From NCBI GenBank assembly GCA_035468355.1, contig DATITA010000182.1, positions 31,090 through 95,089 of the forward strand: a DNA stretch of 64,000 nucleotides. Reading direction: 5' to 3'. The DNA is from DATKSS01 sp035468355 (GTDB taxonomy: Bacteria > Chloroflexota > Dormibacteria > Dormibacterales > Dormibacteraceae). Numbering within the stretch: position 1 is the stretch's first letter; each line of letters begins with the position of its first letter. Position numbers and translations under genes: made by a program. This document shows positions 52,351 to 60,586 of the stretch, in pieces. The notes under the pieces are model-generated. The model searched no databases, had not been told where the DNA came from, and was given only the letters and a program-made list of their open reading frames with translations.

Positions 52351-53118
52351 TTGGCCACGAACAAGGGTGCGCCGGTCGCCGTCATCACGGGCGCGTCGTC
52401 TGGGATCGGAGCCGCCACGGCGGTCGCCCTGGGGCGCCATGGATACCGGATCGTCGTCGGGGCGCGACGCCTCGAACGGCTGCAGCGGGTCGCGGGAGAG
52501 GAGGGCCTGGCCCTGCTGCTGGACGTCACCGAACCGAAGAGCGTCGCCGCCTTCGTGAGCACAGTTGCCAAGCGATTCGGGCGCATCGACATCCTGGTCA
52601 ACAACGCCGGGGGAGCGCTCGGCCTCAACCCCATCGCGCATGCCGTGGACGAAGAGTGGATCGGCATGTGGAAGGTCAATGTGCTGGGACTGATGTTCAT
52701 GACGCGCGCGTGCCTGCCGCTGCTCCGCAAGTCGCGCCACGGCCACATCGTCAACATCGGCTCGATCGCCGGCTTCGAGACTTACGTCGGCGGCGCGGGT
52801 TACACGGCCGTCAAGCATGCGGTGCGCGCGATGTCTCGGACGCTGCGCCTGGAGCTGAACGGCGAGCCGATCCGGGTGACTGAGGTGGCGCCCGGTCTCG
52901 TCGAGACGGAGTTCAGCCTGGTCCGGTTCCACGGCGACCGCAAAGCCGCGAAGTCCGTGTACGAAGGGCTAAAACCGCTGACCGCCGAAGACGTCGCGGA
53001 GTGCGTGTTGTTCGCAGTCACCCGGCCCCCGCACGTGGACATCGACGAGATCGTGGTGCGGCCGGTCGCCCAGGCGACGGCCTGGAAGGTCGCCCGCAAG
53101 ACCAAAGCAAAGTCTTAG
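52351..53118 (+). CDS. Short-chain dehydrogenase/reductase (YdfG-like SDR)
   Basis: 255 aa from TTG with AAGGGG about 8 nt upstream. Classical SDR: cofactor motif TGASSGIG (13-20), then LLLDVTEP, ILVNNAGGALG and SIAGFETYVGGAGYTAVKHAV with the catalytic YxxxK. The Arg-containing VGARRLERL after strand 2 suggests NADPH. It resembles YdfG-type serine/3-hydroxy acid dehydrogenases. Substrate not known. Confidence 0.88.
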   Translation: MATNKGAPVAVITGASSGIGAATAVALGRHGYRIVVGARRLERLQRVAGEEGLALLLDVTEPKSVAAFVSTVAKRFGRIDILVNNAGGALGLNPIAHAVDEEWIGMWKVNVLGLMFMTRACLPLLRKSRHGHIVNIGSIAGFETYVGGAGYTAVKHAVRAMSRTLRLELNGEPIRVTEVAPGLVETEFSLVRFHGDRKAAKSVYEGLKPLTAEDVAECVLFAVTRPPHVDIDEIVVRPVAQATAWKVARKTKAKS

Positions 53119-53167
53119 AGGTTTCGGTTCACATCAGTCCGGCCGCACGGGCCTCGGCTTTGGTCAT

Positions 53168-53314
53168 TCAACAACCGGGGTCCCCGTAATGCCCGCAGCA
53201 TGTCGCTTTCTTGACTGGGTTGCGCCGCGCCAGGTTGCCCGCCACCATGCGAACTCGATCCAGGGGCCCGTGGTGCCCGGCGGCCAGGTTGCGCAGGAAC
53301 TGACGGATCGGCAT
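53168..53314 (-). CDS. Small protein with CCGHYGDPGC motif
   Basis: 48 aa. N-terminal MPIRQFLRNLAAGHHGPLDRVRMVAGNLARRNP, then ATCCGHYGDPGC at the C terminus: three cysteines and a His in a compact Gly/Pro-rich motif that could hold a metal. It lies 14 bp after the DUF3465 lipoprotein gene on the same strand and fills a gap that is otherwise empty. An AGGCGGAG purine stretch immediately precedes the ATG. I believe it is real but cannot name a family. Confidence 0.5.
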   Translation of the reverse strand: MPIRQFLRNLAAGHHGPLDRVRMVAGNLARRNPVKKATCCGHYGDPGC

Positions 53315-53328
53315 CTCCGCCTGTAAAT

Positions 53329-53724
53329 CTACTCGTAGTAGTTGTTGGCGAACTCGATCCAACCCGGGTAAGGGCAGCCGCCCGAGGTTGCGGCGTGGGT
53401 GCAGTGCACGCCGACGTGCGGTCCGGGGTCGATGTAGAGCTGGCCATGGATGATCACCTGGTCGCCGGAGCGCAGCGGCACGGATTGGGCCAGGGTCGTG
53501 TTGTGGTCGATCTCCAGGGTTTCGCCCGTGGGCGCCTTGACCTCGAAGCGCTCGTGGCCGCCGGACTCTACCGGGTTGCTGAGGACGGTCGCGTTGAACG
53601 TCACTTCGGTCCCGCTGGCGTCGTTGGCGATGGCCCTGTGGAGGCCCTGGTCGTCCGGCACGTCGCGGCCGCCGCAGGCGGCCAGCAGCAGCAACATCGC
53701 CGCGACAAGGGAGGCCAGCTTCAC
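53329..53724 (-). CDS. DUF3465 lipoprotein
   Basis: 131 aa from GTG. N-terminal signal with a lipobox: LLLLAAC, lipid Cys17, so exported and lipid-anchored. The rest matches DUF3465: HERFEVKAPTGETLEIDHNTTLAQSVPLRSGDQVIIHGQLYIDPGPHVGVHCTHA, ending in PGWIEFANNYYE, an OB-fold-like pattern. Function unknown. The GTG overlaps the hisA stop (GTGA). Confidence 0.82.
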   Translation of the reverse strand: MKLASLVAAMLLLLAACGGRDVPDDQGLHRAIANDASGTEVTFNATVLSNPVESGGHERFEVKAPTGETLEIDHNTTLAQSVPLRSGDQVIIHGQLYIDPGPHVGVHCTHAATSGGCPYPGWIEFANNYYE

Positions 53725-54434
53725 AGGGCGAGCGCCTGCTCCAGCGTGAACCGATTCTCGTAAAGAGCCTTGCCGAGGATCACCGCTTGCGCTCCCGCGG
53801 CCGTGACCTTGACGATGTCGTCGAGCGAGGAAACACCGCCCGAATACTGCAGCTCCAGGCCCGTCATCCGGCGGACTTTGGCCAGCGTGTCGAGGTCCGG
53901 GCCCGCCATGGTGCCGTCGCGGTCGATGCACGTGAGGATGATGGAGCCGAGCGGCAAGCGGTCCCAGCGTCCGAGGAGGGAGCCGATCATCACGGGCTCC
54001 GTCTCGGTCCAGCCGCTAACCGCGGGCTGGTTGTAGATCACGTCGAGCGCCGCGACGACGACGCCGGGATGCTCGCGGGCGCATCGCTCCAGGAGCCGAG
54101 GGTCGCGCACCGCCGCCGTCCCCATCACCACGCGGCGGGCCCCCGCCTCGACCAGGATGCTGACCCTATCCGCGCTGCGCACGCCGCCCGCAACCTGGAG
54201 CTTGAGGGTGGAGCGCCTCAGCATGGTTGCGATCACGCTCGTGTTGTCGCCGGAGCCCCTGGCCGCGTCAAGGTCGACGACGTGCGCGCGCTGAGCGCCG
54301 GCGGCTTCGAAGATATCCGCCACCTCGAGCGGATCTTCGGCGTAAACGGTGACCTTCTCGTAGTCTCCGCGCAGCAGGCGGACGCACTTGCCCTGGAGGA
54401 TGTCGATGGCCGGGACGATCTCGGCGCTGCTCAT
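53721..54434 (-). CDS. hisA: ProFAR isomerase (HisA)
   Basis: 237 aa, half-barrel-repeat TIM enzyme of histidine synthesis. The catalytic Asp of the first half is Asp11 in IVPAIDILQGKCVRLLRGDY; the second is in LTCIDRDGTMAGPDL. Phosphate loops are LQVAGGVRSADRV and LQYSGGVSSLDDI. No trpF is seen, so the dual HisA/TrpF enzyme PriA of Actinobacteria is possible; the sequence alone does not settle this. No other his gene is in the window. Confidence 0.92.
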   Translation of the reverse strand: MSSAEIVPAIDILQGKCVRLLRGDYEKVTVYAEDPLEVADIFEAAGAQRAHVVDLDAARGSGDNTSVIATMLRRSTLKLQVAGGVRSADRVSILVEAGARRVVMGTAAVRDPRLLERCAREHPGVVVAALDVIYNQPAVSGWTETEPVMIGSLLGRWDRLPLGSIILTCIDRDGTMAGPDLDTLAKVRRMTGLELQYSGGVSSLDDIVKVTAAGAQAVILGKALYENRFTLEQALAL

Positions 54435-54452
54435 CGAGCGCCCCAGCGCTTT

Positions 54453-54944
54453 CTAGCGATAGTTGGTGAACTGCAGGGGCACTGGGATGTCATCGGCTTC
54501 GCGCAGCGCTTTGATCACGAGCTGGAGCGTGTCCTTGTCCTTGCCGACGACCCGCAGCTGGTCGCCCTGGATGCGGACTTGGACCTTGGGGCTGACGTTC
54601 TGGATGCGCTTGCGAAGATCTCGAGCGATGTCCTCGGTGATGCCCGCGTTCAACTGGACCTCGATCTGGCCGCGGCCTTTGCCGATGGTTTTCGGGTCGC
54701 CGGCCTGGAAGAGCTTGGGCGACAGCTGGCGCCGAGCGGCCTTCTCTCGCAGGACCTGGAGAGCCGCGCGGGCGCGCTCCTCGCTCGCCGATTCGATCAC
54801 GATCACGTCGCCGCGATGGTCGTATGCCGTCTGGGTGTCTTTGAAGTCATAGCGCGTCGCGACCTCGCGCCTGGCCTGGTCCAGCGAGTTCGTCAGCTCG
54901 GCGGCGTCGAACTCCGAGACGACATCGAAGGAGGACTCAGCCAC
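54453..54944 (-). CDS. yajQ: YajQ-family nucleotide-binding protein
   Basis: 163 aa, the usual size. Two ferredoxin-like halves with signature SSFDVVSEFDAAELTNSLDQARREVATRYDFKDT and the later KVQVRIQGDQLRVVGKDKDTLQLVI. Some members bind cyclic di-GMP; whether this one does is unknown. It overlaps the upstream gene by 8 bp and precedes hisA by 18 bp. Confidence 0.93.
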   Translation of the reverse strand: MAESSFDVVSEFDAAELTNSLDQARREVATRYDFKDTQTAYDHRGDVIVIESASEERARAALQVLREKAARRQLSPKLFQAGDPKTIGKGRGQIEVQLNAGITEDIARDLRKRIQNVSPKVQVRIQGDQLRVVGKDKDTLQLVIKALREADDIPVPLQFTNYR

Positions 54945-55329
54945 TGGCCTGGTTGAAGATCGCGTTCAGGCCTACGACCACTGCTGCGACCGCCAGCGCG
55001 ATGCCGACCACCGACGACAGCGCCAGCAGGGCGCCGATCCCCGCCGTTCCTTCGTCCAGGGGTTCGACCGCCGCCCGGTCGTATGGGTCCGGCCCGTAGT
55101 CGAGGTCATACACGCCGTCCGTGCGCGCCCGCTGGACGAGCTCCTCGAGCACCGCCTTGCCGCCCGGGGGCAGGGCCTGGGCCTCGAGCCGTCCGGCAGC
55201 CTCCTTGAGGTTGTCCCGGGTCCGGCCGAGCTCGGCCATCACCATGTCCAGCGTCTGCATGGCGGCGGGTGTCGGATGCTCTCGCCGGAGGTCGGCGATG
55301 ATCCCGTAAACGCTCACGTCCGGATTCAT
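54937..55329 (-). CDS. Tail-anchored hypothetical protein
   Basis: 130 aa. Helical N-terminal part (MQTLDMVMAELGRTRDNLKEAAGRLEAQ, LEELVQRAR), an acidic linker, and a single hydrophobic segment at about 97-122 close to the C terminus, as in tail-anchored proteins. No family recognised. It heads the minus-strand run with yajQ, hisA and DUF3465. Confidence 0.65.
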   Translation of the reverse strand: MNPDVSVYGIIADLRREHPTPAAMQTLDMVMAELGRTRDNLKEAAGRLEAQALPPGGKAVLEELVQRARTDGVYDLDYGPDPYDRAAVEPLDEGTAGIGALLALSSVVGIALAVAAVVVGLNAIFNQASG

Positions 55330-55420
55330 AACAGAAGCCGGGCCCTCGCTGCTGACCGTGACGACTGAAGGTCGTAAGGCTAGGGGCCGATTGGGTCAGG
55401 TCGGGCGCCTGGCCACGGCA

Positions 55421-55426
55421 TAGACT
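55421..55426 (+). promoter_or_regulatory. -10-like element of ilvE
   Basis: TAGACT at 55421-55426, 9 nt before ATG 55436; no ribosome site lies between them. Confidence 0.4.
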
Positions 55427-55435
55427 TAAATCGAG

Positions 55436-56401
55436 ATGGGTGTGGATACGAAGCCGAAGACAGCTGCCAAAAAGCCTGTGGTGCATCCCAACACGTGGGT
55501 CTTCTACGAAGGGGATTTCGCCCGATACAACGACGTGAGGCTGGGTCTCATGACTCACGCGCTCCATTACGGAACGGGGGTGTTCGAGGGCATTCGGGCT
55601 TACTGGAACACCAAGCAGGAGCAGCTGTTCCTACTCGAGCCGGTCGCCCACTACGAGCGCATGAAGCGGTCGGCCAACGTGATGCGGATGAAGCTTCCTT
55701 ACTCCACGGAGGAGCTCGTCAACTTCACGATCGAGCTGCTGCGGCGAAACGAGTTCAAGTCGGACGTGTACGTGAGGCCTCTCCTGTACACCTCGAGCGA
55801 GGAGATCGGCGTGCGCCTGCACAACCTCGAGCACGGCTTCTTCATCTATGCAATCCCGTTCGGCAACTACGTCGAGGTCGAGGCAGGCATCCGCTGCATG
55901 GTCAGCAGCTGGCGGCGGGTCCCCGACCAGGCGCTGCCGGCGCGGGCGAAGATCACAGGGTCTTACGCGCAGTCGGCCCTCGCGAAGTCCGAGGCCGTCG
56001 AAAGCGGATTCGACGAGGCGATCGTGCTGTCGATCGAGGGCCACGTTTCCGAGGGCTCGGCCGAGAACCTGTTCATGTACAAGGACGGCGTCTTCGTCAC
56101 GCCTCCGGTGACCGACGACATCCTCGAAGGCATCACGCGCAAGCTGATGATGAAGATCATCAAGGAAGAGCTGGGACTCCCGATGATCGAGCGCAGCATC
56201 GACCGCACTGAGCTCTACACCTGCGACGAGCTGTTCCTGTGTGGGACCGGCGCGCAGGTCTCGCCCGTGATCGAGGTCGACCGAAGGGCGATCGGAAACG
56301 GCAAGGTGGGCGAGTTCACGCAGGAGCTCCAGAACATCTACTTCGGAGCCGTGCGCGGCGACGTGCAGAAGTACAGGGACTGGAGCCTCCCCGTCTACTA
56401 G
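55436..56401 (+). CDS. ilvE: Branched-chain amino acid aminotransferase
   Basis: 321 aa, class IV PLP aminotransferase making Leu, Ile and Val from 2-oxoacids. LTHALHYGTGVFEGIRAY-type start (here LMTHALHYGTGVFEGIRAYW), VRPLLYTSSE, and Lys172 in RAKITGSYAQSALAKSEA as the aldimine lysine. GFDEAIVLSIEGHVSEGSAENLFMY is the class IV signature. A Lys/Pro-rich N-terminal extension of about 15 residues precedes the fold. Confidence 0.93.
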   Translation: MGVDTKPKTAAKKPVVHPNTWVFYEGDFARYNDVRLGLMTHALHYGTGVFEGIRAYWNTKQEQLFLLEPVAHYERMKRSANVMRMKLPYSTEELVNFTIELLRRNEFKSDVYVRPLLYTSSEEIGVRLHNLEHGFFIYAIPFGNYVEVEAGIRCMVSSWRRVPDQALPARAKITGSYAQSALAKSEAVESGFDEAIVLSIEGHVSEGSAENLFMYKDGVFVTPPVTDDILEGITRKLMMKIIKEELGLPMIERSIDRTELYTCDELFLCGTGAQVSPVIEVDRRAIGNGKVGEFTQELQNIYFGAVRGDVQKYRDWSLPVY

Positions 56402-56429
56402 CGCTCCGTCCTCGGCATCATTGGCGGCG

Positions 56430-57560
56430 ATGAAGATAGTCGTAGCGCCCAACGCCTTCAAGGGCACCCTCACCGCGGCCCAGGCCGCCGCCGCCATATC
56501 GCGCGGCGTCCGCGAGGTCTTCCCCGAAGCTGAGATCGTCGAGGTCCCTGTCGCGGACGGCGGCGACGGCACGGCCGAGGCCCTGGTCACGGCGCTCCAC
56601 GGCGAGTTCCGCGCCGTGCGAGTCGACGGTCCCCTGGGCGATCCGGTCGAGGCGGTGTTCGGCCTCGTCGACTCGGGGAGGACGGCCATCGTCGAGCTGG
56701 CGTCGGCCAGCGGGCTGGCGCTCATCCCTCCTGAGCGACGCGACCCCATGCGTGCGACCACGTATGGCTTCGGCCAGCTGCTCGGCGCCGCCAAGGACGC
56801 CGGGGTCGCCGCGGTGATCGCAGGCATCGGCGGCTCGGCCACCAACGACGGAGGGGCGGGCATGGCCCAGGCGCTGGGTTACCGGCTGCTCGACGCCGGG
56901 GGTCACGACCTCGAGCGTGGCGGGGCCGCCCTGGCGCGCCTGTGGACGATCGATGCATCGGGCTTTCAGCGGGCCTGGCGGTCGGTCGGCGTCCGGGTGG
57001 CGTGCGACGTGACCAACCCCCTCACCGGTCCGCTGGGCGCCAGCGCCGTGTACGGGCCCCAAAAGGGCGCCGGCCCGGAGATGATCCTCGAGCTCGATGC
57101 GGCGCTGGCCCGGCTTTCTGAGGTGATCGAGCGAGACCTTGGAAAGAAGGTCTCAGACGTGCCCGGCGCTGGGGCGGCCGGAGGCGCCGGGGCCGGCCTC
57201 ATCGCGTTCCTCGGCGCAGAGCTGGTGGCTGGAGCGCCTCTCGTGGTCGACGCAGCGGGCTTCGACGAGGCGCTGAAGGGGGCGTCGCTGGTGATCACCG
57301 GCGAGGGTCGGGCGGACGAGCAGACCGCCTACGGCAAGGCCCCCGGCGAGGTGGCGAGGAGGGCGCAGGCGGCCGGCGTCCCGGTGCTGCTTCTGGCGGG
57401 CAGCAAGGGCCACGGCTGGGAGGCGTTGAGCAGGTTGGGCGTCACCTCCGTCGTGACGCTGAGGGAGGAAGGTCAAGATCAAAACGAGTCTCCGCTCGAG
57501 GCAGATCGCGTGCTGACCCGGGCCGCCGTAGTAGCCTGCCGCTCGCACCCATGGACGTAG
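56430..57560 (+). CDS. Glycerate kinase (GarK/GlxK family)
   Basis: 376 aa from ATG 56430 (TTG 56421 also in frame). Phosphorylates D-glycerate to 2-phosphoglycerate. N terminus MKIVVAPNAFKGTLTAAQAA, then PVADGGDGTAEAL, IAGIGGSATNDGGAGMAQALG, CDVTNPLTGPLGASAVYGPQKGA and VITGEGRADEQTAYGKAPGEVAR are the family motifs. The end overlaps the following sigma-factor gene by 10 bp. Confidence 0.92.
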   Translation: MKIVVAPNAFKGTLTAAQAAAAISRGVREVFPEAEIVEVPVADGGDGTAEALVTALHGEFRAVRVDGPLGDPVEAVFGLVDSGRTAIVELASASGLALIPPERRDPMRATTYGFGQLLGAAKDAGVAAVIAGIGGSATNDGGAGMAQALGYRLLDAGGHDLERGGAALARLWTIDASGFQRAWRSVGVRVACDVTNPLTGPLGASAVYGPQKGAGPEMILELDAALARLSEVIERDLGKKVSDVPGAGAAGGAGAGLIAFLGAELVAGAPLVVDAAGFDEALKGASLVITGEGRADEQTAYGKAPGEVARRAQAAGVPVLLLAGSKGHGWEALSRLGVTSVVTLREEGQDQNESPLEADRVLTRAAVVACRSHPWT

Positions 57561-58372
57561 AAGGTACGGAGCCGGAGGCCAAGACCGGGCTCGACCCCAC
57601 GGACGTCGAGCTGGTCAGGGCTTACCGCAGTGGCGACAGGCACGCCTTCGAAGAGCTGCACCGGCGGTACGTCGCGTCGATCTTCAGGCTGGTCCGGCGC
57701 AAGCTGGGCGATGCGCTGCTGGCCGAAGACATAGCGCAGGAGACGTTCATGAAGGCGCTGAAGATGATGGACCGGGTCGACGACTCGTTCAACTTCGGCG
57801 GCTGGGTGCACACGGTGGCTCGCAACCTCTGCTTCGACGAGCTGCGGCGCCGCCAGCGCGACCTCCGCGCGGATGGCGGCACCGACGAGGATGAAACCGA
57901 GCTCATGGCGAGCCTCCCTTCCACTGCGCGAGGATTTGACCCGGTGCAGGTGCAGGAATCGAACGAGACCCGGCGGCAGGTCTGGCAGGTGGCGCAGCGG
58001 CTCCCCGAGAAGTACCGGCTCGTCCTCACCCTACGGGAGCTCCAGGACATGAGCTACCGGCAAATCGCCCAGACGCTCAAAATGTCCGAAAGCGCCGTTG
58101 AGACGCTGCTTTACCGAGCCCGGCTTCGTTTCAAGGAGGAGTTCCTCGCCGCGGAGTCCGAGGGCGAGATCACGCACGAGGAGGCGCTGCCGCTGCTGGC
58201 CCCGTACCTGGCGGGTAAGCTCAGGCGGCCGCAGGCCGAGGCGGTCCGGAACCACATCGCGGTTTGCGTCAAATGCGCCCGCAAGATCGGGCGGCGGCGG
58301 ACCAAGGCCGCCGGCGAGCCCAAAGCCAAGCCTCCGGATCCGCCGGATCCTCGCAGGAGAGTCGACCAATGA
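57551..58372 (+). CDS. ECF sigma factor fused to a zinc anti-sigma-like tail
   Basis: 273 aa. Region 2 over about 20-100 (FEELHRRYVASIFRLVRRKLGD, AEDIAQETFMKALKMM, WVHTVARNLCFDELR) and region 4 over about 147-197 (LPEKYRLVLTLRELQDMSYRQIAQTLKMSESAVETLLYRAR). After a linker, residues 208-245 hold a putative-zinc-finger pattern His235-x3-Cys239-x2-Cys242 (NHIAVCVKCARK) as in ZAS anti-sigma factors. A Pro/Lys tail ends the protein. The sigma factor may therefore carry its own regulator. No separate anti-sigma gene follows. Confidence 0.85.
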   Translation: MDVEGTEPEAKTGLDPTDVELVRAYRSGDRHAFEELHRRYVASIFRLVRRKLGDALLAEDIAQETFMKALKMMDRVDDSFNFGGWVHTVARNLCFDELRRRQRDLRADGGTDEDETELMASLPSTARGFDPVQVQESNETRRQVWQVAQRLPEKYRLVLTLRELQDMSYRQIAQTLKMSESAVETLLYRARLRFKEEFLAAESEGEITHEEALPLLAPYLAGKLRRPQAEAVRNHIAVCVKCARKIGRRRTKAAGEPKAKPPDPPDPRRRVDQ

Positions 58373-58394
58373 CGGTTAGTACAGTAGGTGTGAA

Positions 58395-58952
58395 ATGGCC
58401 AAGGTAGTCGTTCGCTTCTTCGACGACGAGACGCTCGAAGGGCTGGCGCGCGACCTCGATTTCGACGAACCCGACTTCCTGGTCGACGTCGACGATGCCG
58501 GCGGCCTGGAGAACAACGAGACGGCCTGGATCCCACTCACCGCGGTCAAGTGGGTCGAGCTTCCGCGCGATAAGGACCTGGCCGATACGCCCACCCGCAA
58601 GGTGGCGATCCGCTTCCTCGACGGGGAGGTGCTTCGCGGCCACCTCGATGGCACGCTGGAACGACATCGCTACGGCGTCGTCCTCCACCTGCACGCCGAG
58701 CAGACCGACAGCCCGATCCGCAAGCTCGGCATCCCGTTCTCCGCCGTCAAGGCGCTCTTCTTCATTCGCGAGTTCGACGCCCGCGGCGAGGACGCCGGCA
58801 CCGCCTCTCAGGCCTACCTCGCCCGCCGCACCATGGCGCCTCTTCTGGACGTGCTCGAGGAGATGGACATGCTGACACGCCTTCACCGCGATGGGCTCCT
58901 GTCCGACCAGGAGTACTCCTCCAAGCGCACGCTGGTCCTGGAAAGGCTCTAG
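58395..58952 (+). CDS. Two-repeat beta domain protein with SHOCT-like C terminus
   Basis: 185 aa. Two similar beta-rich units: VVVRFFDDETLEGLARDLDFDEPDFLVD (residues 3-32) and VAIRFLDGEVLRGHLDGTLERHRYGVVLHL (about 69-98), each followed by an I/V-P-hydrophobic-AVK segment (WIPLTAVKWVEL, GIPFSAVKALFF). The last 40 residues look SHOCT-like (MLTRLHRDGLLSDQEYSSKR). TACAGT (58380-58385) stands 9 nt before the ATG. Function unknown. Confidence 0.68.
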   Translation: MAKVVVRFFDDETLEGLARDLDFDEPDFLVDVDDAGGLENNETAWIPLTAVKWVELPRDKDLADTPTRKVAIRFLDGEVLRGHLDGTLERHRYGVVLHLHAEQTDSPIRKLGIPFSAVKALFFIREFDARGEDAGTASQAYLARRTMAPLLDVLEEMDMLTRLHRDGLLSDQEYSSKRTLVLERL

Positions 58953-59020
58953 GAGATCCTGAAGGAGGACGGCCTGGCACCGCCAGGGGCTCCGGAAGGC
59001 ATTTGTCGATCAGTGGTGCT

Positions 59021-59048
59021 TTGGCCCCGGCAAACCCCGGCGTAGAAT
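59021..59048 (+). promoter_or_regulatory. Promoter of pdxS-pdxT, leaderless
   Basis: TTGGCC (59021-59026), 16-bp spacer, TAGAAT (59043-59048). The GTG start of pdxS follows after exactly 7 nt, so transcription should begin at or one base before the start codon. No ribosome site is present, consistent with a leaderless mRNA. Confidence 0.65.
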
Positions 59049-59055
59049 TCCGGAC

Positions 59056-59973
59056 GTGGCCGAACGCAACGGTTCGCGTAATGGAAACGGGTCGGTGAAG
59101 GGCTCCTTCAAGGTCAAGGCCGGCTTGGCGCAAATGCTCAAAGGCGGCGTCATCATGGACGTCGTCACGGCTGAGCACGCCAGGCTCGCCCAGGAGGCGG
59201 GCGCGTGCGCGGTGATGGCGCTCGAGCGCGTGCCGGCCGACATCCGCAAGGAAGGCGGGGTTGCGCGCATGTCCGACCCCGAGCTCATCCGCTCGATCAT
59301 GGAAGCCGTCACGATCCCGGTCATGGCGAAGTGCCGTATCGGCCACTTCGTCGAGGCTCAGATCCTCCAGCAGCTCGGCATCGACTACATCGACGAGTCT
59401 GAAGTGCTGACGCCGGCCGACGAGGAGAACCATATCGACAAGCACCCCTTCCAGGTGCCGTTCGTCTGCGGCTGCCGCGACCTCGGAGAGGCCGCACGCC
59501 GTATCTCCGAGGGCGCCGCGATGATCCGGACCAAGGGCGAAGCGGGCACCGGCAACGTCGTCGAGGCTGTGCGCCACGCCCGAGCGGTCAACGCGGGCAT
59601 CCGCAAGCTCCACGGAATGAACCACGCCGAGCTCGTGCGCGAGGCCAAGCTGCTCGGAGCTCCCGTCGAGGTGCTGGTCGAATGCCAGAAGCTCGGCCGG
59701 CTGCCCGTGGTCAACTTCGCCGCGGGAGGAATTGCGACTCCCGCCGACGCGGCGCTGATGATGCAGCTCGGCGTCGACGGGGTGTTCGTCGGCTCCGGCA
59801 TCTTCAAGAGCGAGGACCCCTTGAAGCGCGCCAAGGCGATCGTGGCGGCCACCACGTACTTCGACAAGCCGGAGGTCCTCGCCGAGGTCTCCGCAGGTTT
59901 GGGGAAGGCGATGCACGGTCTCGAGATCCCGGCCATCCCCAAGGACGAGCTTCTCGCTGCCAGAGGCTGGTAG
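59056..59973 (+). CDS. pdxS: Pyridoxal 5'-phosphate synthase, PdxS subunit
   Basis: 305 aa from GTG. TIM-barrel synthase making PLP from ribose 5-phosphate, glyceraldehyde 3-phosphate and ammonia. Signatures: AQMLKGGVIMDVVTAEHARLAQEAGACAVMALERVPADIR, MAKCRIGHFVEAQ and MIRTKGEAGTGNVVEAVRHAR. LPVVNFAAGGIATPADAALMMQLG also fits. A Gly/Asn-rich 15-residue extension precedes the core. Confidence 0.97.
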   Translation: MAERNGSRNGNGSVKGSFKVKAGLAQMLKGGVIMDVVTAEHARLAQEAGACAVMALERVPADIRKEGGVARMSDPELIRSIMEAVTIPVMAKCRIGHFVEAQILQQLGIDYIDESEVLTPADEENHIDKHPFQVPFVCGCRDLGEAARRISEGAAMIRTKGEAGTGNVVEAVRHARAVNAGIRKLHGMNHAELVREAKLLGAPVEVLVECQKLGRLPVVNFAAGGIATPADAALMMQLGVDGVFVGSGIFKSEDPLKRAKAIVAATTYFDKPEVLAEVSAGLGKAMHGLEIPAIPKDELLAARGW

Positions 59974-60004
59974 CTCTCCCCGGACCAGGAGCCGGGAGTC
60001 CTCA

Positions 60005-60586
60005 TTGAAGCCTCTCATCGGGGTCCTCGCGATGCAGGGTGCTTTTGTCGAGCACGTGCGGGCGCTCGAGGCCTCCGGGGCGAGGACGCGGCTCGTGCGC
60101 ACGGCCGAGGACCTGAAGGGCCTGGTCGGGATCGTGATCCCGGGAGGCGAGAGCACGACCATGACGATGCTGATGGAGCGAGTCGGCCTGCTCGGGCCGC
60201 TCCGGGACACCATTCGGGGCGGGCTCGCTACGCTGGCCACCTGTGCCGGGATGATCTTGCTCGCCCGCGACATCACGGACGGAATGGCGGAGCAGACGGG
60301 AATGGGCCTGCTCGACCTGGCGGTGCGTCGCAACGGTTATGGCCGGCAGGTCGACAGCTTCGAGGCCGCGCTCGACGTCAAGGGTCTTGACGGCGGGCCG
60401 TTTCCCGGAGTGTTCATCCGGGCGCCTCTGGTGGAGTCGACAGGCGCGACGCAGGTGATCGCCACCCACGACGGCCACGCGGTCGCAGTTCGCCAGGGCC
60501 GCATCCTCGCCCTGTCCTTCCATCCAGAGCTCACTGCTGACCTTCGCCTGCACCGCGACTTCATCCGCATGGCGGCATCCAGATGA
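60005..60586 (+). CDS. pdxT: Pyridoxal 5'-phosphate synthase glutaminase, PdxT subunit
   Basis: 193 aa from TTG. Class I-type glutaminase feeding ammonia to PdxS. IGVLAMQGAFVEHVRAL, VIPGGESTTM, nucleophile Cys80 in LATCAGMILLA, and the His-Glu pair in LSFHPELTADLRLH. The stop overlaps the next gene's ATG (ATGA). Confidence 0.96.
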   Translation: MKPLIGVLAMQGAFVEHVRALEASGARTRLVRTAEDLKGLVGIVIPGGESTTMTMLMERVGLLGPLRDTIRGGLATLATCAGMILLARDITDGMAEQTGMGLLDLAVRRNGYGRQVDSFEAALDVKGLDGGPFPGVFIRAPLVESTGATQVIATHDGHAVAVRQGRILALSFHPELTADLRLHRDFIRMAASR

